Below are positions 34,201-38,028 of a stretch of DNA of 38,028 bases, piece after piece. The notes under the pieces were generated by a model. It made no database searches. It was not told where the DNA came from and saw only the letters and a program-made list of their open reading frames with translations. Made by a program: the position numbers and the translations under genes. Source of the stretch: Methanomicrobiales archaeon (GTDB lineage Archaea > Halobacteriota > Methanomicrobia > Methanomicrobiales > Methanospirillaceae); assembly GCA_025350045.1 (NCBI GenBank), contig JANXYM010000015.1:1-38028 (forward strand), in the 5' to 3' direction. Every line of letters begins with the position of its first letter. The first letter of the stretch is position 1.

Positions 34201-34814
34201 CCGGTTCAGCGGCATCGGAGCGCGAACGCAAATGGGCAGTTGTTGTCAAACAAACTGAGCTTCCCGCAGAGATCAAATCCGCCCCAAAGTCAGTACTTGT
34301 CACCGTCTCTCCTGCAGCGCGGGCAGGGCCGGTACCCCCGGTGAGCCCGGACCCCCATCCGGAAGGATCTCCGTCTTTATGTATTGAGGATCTGTTTGAA
34401 GACGATGCCCCCGGTCCGGGAGCAGCAGACCGGGAATCAGAGGATCCAGAGCATCCCTCGTCAGTGAGCACTCCGGGTATTACTCTGGATGAGGTGCCTG
34501 CCGAAGAGTTTGATCCGTGCGATGAGCAGGAAGAGGAGCCTGTGGATGCTGATGAAGATGACGGGGACCCGGAAAAATCTCTTAACGATTTTGTGGCAAC
34601 CCCATCGAGTTACGGCATCTCCTTCAACCGCCAGCAGTGGTTCGATCTCCTCAAATGGTCGCACCACTCAGGGACTCTCTCCCAGGAACAGCGCATGCAG
34701 ATCGTCCGGATGGGACGATTGATCCAGCATGGCCGTAAGCTGACAAAGAAACAGGATGAACAGGTCAGGGAGCTGATCGTGCTCGTCCAGACACTGGGTT
34801 ACCGGTTTCACTGA
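31230..34814 (+). CDS. Degenerate receiver domain fused to a very long coiled coil
   Basis: 1,194 residues, no membrane segment. Residues 17-135 fold like a response-regulator receiver: Asp68 is kept (LIICDTTSFG), as is the Thr in VMILTRAS. The N-terminal acidic pair is missing (FVLGQSVT) and the conserved Lys is Gln (IAQPYDSP), so phosphorylation is doubtful. From about 175 to 1000 it is almost continuous heptad-rich coiled coil with two internal duplications. An acidic, proline-rich linker (about 1030-1125) precedes a conserved-looking C-terminal domain (ISFNRQQWFDLLKWSHHSG to the end) of about 70 residues. It may be a cytoskeletal or scaffolding protein. The start is GTG at 31230; ATGs at 31239 and 31245 are equally possible. 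Confidence 0.8.
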   Translation: MREMAMNNPLSDGNESVIDIFVLGQSVTGTQELMEQLEHQEYRVTQFTDGVALIDTLRSGKPNLIICDTTSFGQEAYEYCRQIKSDDSLWMIPVMILTRASSLGDLLYVLDSNADNFIAQPYDSPYLLSLIEGMLSTPVERQTTDQIKTQFKIQHDDRIFVVTADRRKLLEFLLSAFEIAVKNSEDLTSACTELQSLSCRLTTLENTGTENERTIGMLSANIRKLEQDERTLKGDLEETEQALDEKTAEAGQLFRDLGDARALLAASEEHIRMLLEEKEKTAAAHGSETSLLNEQVSSLSQEIGTKTTHLEAEKQAREEETTRSAMLDLAVKEINSQKEQLENSLRTLTHDKEQLVSALSSEKDRARAAEDGIQSVLQAKAQSEQALTQRINEHRDASHQQSDEILRLNADLKAETIRYTSAETHLEALRHELEQLRATREVAEELQKRQADDLQARYDTTVATLFAQERELKILKDELLVALADGEKSAASAVSVTAVLSDLQAQYDTTVATLFAQERAVKTLRDELALAQDDCQKGAASLESVTTAFNETRVEIEEREWKIQSLEKQIANAGIQMAAGDEKTRILTTSLESVQSALNNEKEQHVALKAQLDTAIRERDATLQSVRGAHDQTKNDLDLHKNNLSQLNCELEAAALLRSALQGDLAASSSRIKELEHELKSAVLGKDQTGQKARSIAEELERTKAAFNEARLALDTEKEQHAVLRDQLNAVIREKEEALQTVRGAHNQTKTDLDLHKKNLITLNSDLEAATRLYSVLLADFKASSSRIDELEGELNTVIQRKDQTGQQARSLFEDLEETKAELETERRIRRTAEQNLLKSAQLAGRFEGDIARSTAEREQLKVALEQERILHAASEEKVRFATDAKEHVEHEFRTVKNDRERDDDLRAAKIQKLNQDFEEVLSRQRTLEQKVQTLASEKAAAEARADALSDEIQQARTALADEWEDHMNDEERLAASERKAAQMAQSLSGTGSAASERERKWAVVVKQTELPAEIKSAPKSVLVTVSPAARAGPVPPVSPDPHPEGSPSLCIEDLFEDDAPGPGAADRESEDPEHPSSVSTPGITLDEVPAEEFDPCDEQEEEPVDADEDDGDPEKSLNDFVATPSSYGISFNRQQWFDLLKWSHHSGTLSQEQRMQIVRMGRLIQHGRKLTKKQDEQVRELIVLVQTLGYRFH
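32586..32879 (+). repeat. Tandem 147-nt duplication inside the coiled-coil gene
   Basis: Two in-frame copies of a 49-codon unit, starting at 32586 and 32733. The first 55 nt or so are nearly identical (both encode YDTTVATLFAQER), after which the copies diverge. The high DNA identity at the start suggests a recent duplication or gene conversion. Confidence 0.75.
33019..33714 (+). repeat. Tandem 348-nt duplication inside the coiled-coil gene
   Basis: Two in-frame 116-codon units, about 33019-33366 and 33367-33714. Shared landmarks are EKEQHxxL, VRGAHxQTKxDLDLHKxNL, ASSSRIxELExEL and KDQTGQxARS at matching positions. The period is a multiple of the heptad-compatible codon frame, so the coiled coil was lengthened without a frame change. 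Confidence 0.8.
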
Positions 34815-34884
34815 CCTCTTTTTTTAGTAGTTAAACGGCCCTCCCCTTTTCGTATACCCGTGTCCACAGGATTTTTCCCGGTGG

Positions 34885-35103
34885 TCAAATCCATCCTTTT
34901 GCCTGAACGTAGTATCCTGCGCCGGTATAAGCAGATCCCGCCATGACGATTGCAAGGAGACTCATAAGGACAGTACTGTAATTCCCCCCGATGATGGCAC
35001 TCCATACCCATGAGAGAAATAAGAGCACTGCGAGGATACCGGCAATAATGACGGCAAAAAACCCCATGAGTGCGAGAGTCCCGGTAAGCACCAGATCATC
35101 CAT
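34885..35103 (-). CDS. Small two-helix membrane protein of unknown function
   Basis: A 72-residue protein starting MDDLVLTGTLALMGFF, with hydrophobic segments at about residues 6-35 and 45-65 and a short polar tail (YVQAKGWI). The frame is open further upstream, but that part would overlap the glycosyltransferase end region and has no protein character, so the ATG at 35101-35103 is preferred. It lies 46 nt downstream of the glycosyltransferase on the same strand and may be co-transcribed. No family is recognised. Confidence 0.65.
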   Translation of the reverse strand: MDDLVLTGTLALMGFFAVIIAGILAVLLFLSWVWSAIIGGNYSTVLMSLLAIVMAGSAYTGAGYYVQAKGWI

Positions 35104-35149
35104 GGAACACAGATGTGCTGTAGATCTATTTGAACCGTGCCGGGGCACG

Positions 35150-36238
35150 CTATTCGAGATAGCCTGCCAGCAGTTCAGTATAGAGCCTGTTGACATTTTC
35201 TTCTGTAGATGGCATGTCAGGAAACCCGGTATACCCTTGTGCTGCCGGGATATCAGCGGCCAGATCGAGACGGTACTGGCTCTGGGAAGGGAACCAGCCC
35301 TGCTTCTGGTAATACCACGAGAGATACTCCTGTTCGGTCTGCCCGGGAGTAGGGATAAAAAGACCTTTTTTCTTCTGCAGCTCGGCCAGTTCCATCATCG
35401 TTGTATACCCGGAACGGCAGATGACAAACTTGGCCCGGTTCATGAGCCCGACTTTCTCGTCATTGGACACATACCCTTTCACGGTGCAGGTATCCGTTGC
35501 CACAATCTCGGTCTTCCTCTTTGGGCTTCCGAGAATGACCACACTTTTCCCCTCAAGTTCCTGGACCGAGGGAAGCAGGAGTTCTTCGAGTTTTGTCCGC
35601 TGGGGTTCCGGCCCCGATATCATGACCAGGTAATCGAGATCCTCGGCACAGGCCCGCTTCTGGATGCTGGTGAGAATACCGGAGAAAAATGCCCGTGAAC
35701 GGGTATCGTCCGATCCGGGACGGGCGAGTTTTCCGGCAAGGGACAAAGCTCCCGGCGGATTGTCCGGCACGATGATCCGGTCATATTTCCGGTGCAGGTA
35801 CGTGTTGATACGCAGGGCGAAAAGTTCCACGGGCCAGATGGCAAAGGGCATGTGGTAGTGGAGCTGGTGGGTGATGAAGATGGAGGGCACATCTTTGGCA
35901 TACACTCCCAGCCGGTTGTCGCTGATGATGAGATCATAGCGATCCTTTGCAAGGATCTTTGCCAGGGTACGCCGTTCGTTGGAGACTGCCTTGAGAAGTA
36001 CCGGAAGATACAAAAAGAATTTCGGGAGGAAGAGGCTGCCCGAACTGTAGGGTGAGGGGTAATCCTCGAACTCGATGAACCTGCACCGGGGAAATTCCTG
36101 TTTGAGAGCGTTCAGGGCATTGCCACAGGCCGCAATGGTGACTTCGTGATCGTGTGCGAGTAATTTTTTTATCAGGGGGATATCCCTCATCGCATGTCCG
36201 AGTCCCCAGCTCAGTGGTGAGAGCAGTACCTTTGCCAT
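35150..36238 (-). CDS. GT-B fold glycosyltransferase (GT28/MurG-like)
   Basis: A 362-residue cytoplasmic or membrane-peripheral glycosyltransferase. The N-terminal motif LSPLSWGLGHAMRDIPLIKKL is the acceptor-side glycine-rich loop of GT28-like enzymes. The C-terminal donor site shows VICRSGYTTMMELAEL followed by LFIPTPGQTEQEYLSWYYQ, where the Glu binds the sugar nucleotide ribose in this superfamily. The sugar and acceptor cannot be named. It is divergent from a UbiA-family prenyltransferase gene, which fits work on a lipid-linked or isoprenoid substrate, but that is a guess from position. Confidence 0.88.
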   Translation of the reverse strand: MAKVLLSPLSWGLGHAMRDIPLIKKLLAHDHEVTIAACGNALNALKQEFPRCRFIEFEDYPSPYSSGSLFLPKFFLYLPVLLKAVSNERRTLAKILAKDRYDLIISDNRLGVYAKDVPSIFITHQLHYHMPFAIWPVELFALRINTYLHRKYDRIIVPDNPPGALSLAGKLARPGSDDTRSRAFFSGILTSIQKRACAEDLDYLVMISGPEPQRTKLEELLLPSVQELEGKSVVILGSPKRKTEIVATDTCTVKGYVSNDEKVGLMNRAKFVICRSGYTTMMELAELQKKKGLFIPTPGQTEQEYLSWYYQKQGWFPSQSQYRLDLAADIPAAQGYTGFPDMPSTEENVNRLYTELLAGYLE

Positions 36239-36640
36239 GTCAGTAGTTCCCCATATCCGTGTATACTCTTATTTTCCGAAGGATATTGAATGATGCGAAG
36301 AAACCGTTTGGCATCTCGTGTACCGGTCGTGACCTTTTGCAGGAATCCCCGGTTCTTTTTTAGTTCTTGATCTCCGGAGGGGGGAGGTCAATTCGTAAGC
36401 TTAATTGAGCCCGGATTGCCCGGGCATGATCACCCGCCCGGATATTCATCATCTCCATGCAGGTAGTACGGGAATCCCGTAGTCATCGAATGGTGAAGAT
36501 TTTTAGCAGTGAAACCGGGCTTTGGACTGGTACGGGGGAAAACCTGCAGATGCATCTTCCTGTAATATTTGGTCAGAATCAATAAATTCTCTCCAGTCAC
36601 CATCATTATCAGCGTTTCCAACCATAACGGAGAGTTCTAT
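36239..36640. other. Divergent promoter region between glycosyltransferase and prenyltransferase genes
   Basis: About 400 nt. GAGTATACAC on the minus strand (about 36260-36270) is a possible TATA element for the glycosyltransferase. T-rich and A/T-rich patches near 36354-36364 and 36575-36590 may serve the plus-strand gene. A 63-codon minus-strand frame (36430-36621) has no protein character. Nothing else is recognised. Confidence 0.4.
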
Positions 36641-37492
36641 ATGTATTACCCATTGAAACGGCTCATACGATTTGAGGCCTATGGCATCCTTTTTATCATT
36701 GCCGGGATCTTCGGGGTGCTCCTTGCTGCGGGCCGGATGGATCTCACCCTTCCTCTTCTTCTCCTCTTCATTGCCGCATCCTCTGCCTTTGGTTTTGTCA
36801 TCAATGACATCTCTGATATGGCGCTGGATGCCCGTTCTGCAAAACCCCGGAACCCGCTTGCCGATGGCTCCATGACCTGCCGGACTGCAAAACTTGTCAG
36901 CGCAGTCCTGCTTGCAATCTCCCTCATCTGCATGGCATTCCTGCCCTCCTCTCTCCTTGTCGTTGAACTGGCAGTCCTGTTCGTTTTTATCACATATTCA
37001 TTCTGGATCGAGGTGAAAAATATCGCGGGGCTTGACCTGATCTATCATGCCCTGTTTCCGGCGCTGTACGGGCTGCTCGGGTACGTGCTGTATCATCCAC
37101 TGGACCTTACCGGCATTGTGTACATTGTGCTGCTCGGGATCTTCGGGGCAGTCGGGGAACTGGGCAATGAAATACGGGACCTTGAGAAAGACCGGACCGA
37201 GCGGAAAAATACCGTGGTGATTATCGGGCAGCGGATGGCTTTTTTCTTAACCATTGCGTTTATGGCCTGCGCATTCTGCATCATTGCTGTTTTTGCCCTC
37301 CGTGAACCCGGTTTTCTCTGGCTCCTGCCTTTTGTGCCGTTCGGTCTCTTCCTTGTACACCCTGTGGTAAAGGCCATGAAGGAGCCGGAATACAGCACGC
37401 GGTTTGTTGATGCGATCAACAAGAGGGCAATCATTCTTGCAGCAGCTATGCTTGTGGTGTATGGTTTCCTGCGGTTTACCTCGCCGGCCTGA
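36641..37492 (+). CDS. UbiA-family prenyltransferase
   Basis: A 283-residue membrane enzyme that joins a prenyl diphosphate to an acceptor. The first aspartate motif is NDISDMALDARSAKPRNPL (near residue 65) and the second is NEIRDLEKDRTERKNT (near 190); both bind Mg-diphosphate. Eight or nine hydrophobic segments surround them. In archaea this family includes digeranylgeranylglyceryl phosphate synthase, but paralogs act on quinones, hemes and others, so the substrate is left open. The ATG at 36641 has GGAGA about 7 nt upstream and starts right before the first helix; the frame is open for another 24 codons upstream. Confidence 0.88.
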   Translation: MYYPLKRLIRFEAYGILFIIAGIFGVLLAAGRMDLTLPLLLLFIAASSAFGFVINDISDMALDARSAKPRNPLADGSMTCRTAKLVSAVLLAISLICMAFLPSSLLVVELAVLFVFITYSFWIEVKNIAGLDLIYHALFPALYGLLGYVLYHPLDLTGIVYIVLLGIFGAVGELGNEIRDLEKDRTERKNTVVIIGQRMAFFLTIAFMACAFCIIAVFALREPGFLWLLPFVPFGLFLVHPVVKAMKEPEYSTRFVDAINKRAIILAAAMLVVYGFLRFTSPA

Positions 37493-37602
37493 CGGGGAGA
37501 ACTAGCGTATCTCTCTCCTGTAGGGACAGGATTTTTTTTAGAAATGGACGATTAACATGGTTTTTAATGTTTAACTCATGAATAATTGTTTAAGGTATTA
37601 CT

Positions 37603-38028
37603 GTGACGCACGACAAAAATCCGGAAACGAATGCTCCTGAAAAGGGCAGTTTAAAGGCAGGAAAGACACCAGAGCAGTCGTTTTTTGGCAGGAGTACGCT
37701 TGTTGCTATCATCGGGATCGCTGTAGTGATCGTGCTCCTTCTTGTAGTCGGAGTAATGCAGAATACAGCGGGTCAGGACGCAGCTGTACCCCTGCAGACC
37801 TGTGCTGAAAAAACTCTCGTGTATATCAACAGCAATCTCGTCTCTCCCGGTACATCCGCCTCTCTTATCTCGGCCACCGAAAACCGGGGTATCTATGAGA
37901 TGAAGATAACGTACCTGGGCAAGGAGATGCTGCTCTCTGCAACCCGGGACTGTTCATCACTGTTTACCAACAGCATTGACATGAATGCTGCAGTGGCAGG
38001 AAGCGGAACCGGCACAGCACAAACCGCC
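37603..38028 (+). CDS. Membrane-anchored extracytoplasmic protein (C-terminus beyond window)
   Basis: 142 codons, open to the right edge. It starts with GTG (AAGGT 6 nt upstream). There is a polar N-terminus of about 30 residues, one membrane helix (about 31-53, STLVAIIGIAVVIVLLLVV), then an external region with two cysteines (TCAEKTLVYI and RDCSSLFTNSIDM). The order YEMKITYLGKEM, then a strand and SIDM, resembles the segment that precedes the thioredoxin fold in DsbA-like archaeal proteins, so a C-terminal thioredoxin domain beyond the edge is plausible but unseen. Confidence 0.7.
   Translation, partial: MTHDKNPETNAPEKGSLKAGKTPEQSFFGRSTLVAIIGIAVVIVLLLVVGVMQNTAGQDAAVPLQTCAEKTLVYINSNLVSPGTSASLISATENRGIYEMKITYLGKEMLLSATRDCSSLFTNSIDMNAAVAGSGTGTAQTA

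Noticed and set aside
33647-34471. Minus-strand frame of 274 codons, Ser/Arg-rich
   Set aside because: Antisense to the coiled-coil gene; the composition is what the complement of Glu/Ala/Leu-rich codons gives.
34991-35698. Plus-strand frame of 235 codons
   Set aside because: Mostly antisense to the glycosyltransferase; no domain recognised.
36430-36621. 63-codon minus-strand frame between glycosyltransferase and prenyltransferase genes
   Set aside because: Unsupported by composition or context; lies in divergent promoter space.

Overview
The window looks like chromosomal DNA of a methanogenic archaeon, most likely a Methanomicrobiales member close to Methanoregula. This is inferred from the combination of genes and not from any database search. 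The supporting signs are archaeal TATA boxes (several placed for leaderless transcripts), bacterial-type DNA gyrase, two nickel/cobalt importers with NikR, archaeal isoprenoid enzymes, histidine kinases with the HDxxN-type H-box, and methanogen-style surface and PH-like membrane proteins. I saw no rRNA, tRNA, CRISPR array, insertion sequence or prophage.

Layout. 1-4.4 kb: gyrB-gyrA on the minus strand (gyrA runs off the left edge), then a small unknown gene. 4.7-7.5 kb: an ECF metal importer operon, cbiM-N-O-Q, with a candidate operator in front. 7.7-9.5 kb: a thioredoxin-CcdA fusion and a DUF4418 membrane protein. 9.9-12.2 kb: nikR and an ABC-2 exporter pair. 12.6-15 kb: a surface protein, a CxxC zinc ribbon and a membrane histidine kinase. 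15.2-18.4 kb: a DtxR-like regulator followed by a second ECF importer (T, A, M, N), with inverted repeats in front of both of its transcription units. 18.5-22.7 kb: a receiver-PAS-PAS-kinase, a geranylgeranyl-reductase-family flavoprotein, an HdeD-like protein and a small membrane protein.

22.9-28 kb is the most unusual part. It is a partner-switching-type cluster: a STAS protein with a large unrecognised C-terminal region, an RsbW-like kinase, a short remnant resembling the C-terminus of a SpoIIE/PP2C phosphatase, a stand-alone STAS protein, a metallo-beta-lactamase protein fused to a degenerate GHKL-like domain, and a soluble ABC ATPase. Archaea have no sigma factors, so the output of this module cannot be the bacterial one.

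28.3-38 kb: a PH-like/transmembrane protein, NudC, a 1,194-residue protein with a degenerate receiver domain and a very long coiled coil containing internal duplications, a small membrane protein with a GT-B glycosyltransferase, a UbiA-family prenyltransferase, and the start of a membrane-anchored extracytoplasmic protein cut by the right edge.

Themes. The first half is dominated by nickel/cobalt supply, which methanogens need for F430, hydrogenase, CODH/ACS and corrinoids. It has two importers of different subtype and two different candidate metalloregulators. The second half is dominated by signalling proteins of unknown target. Functions are family-level inferences from reading the sequence. 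Operators, promoters and chosen starts are by-eye calls.
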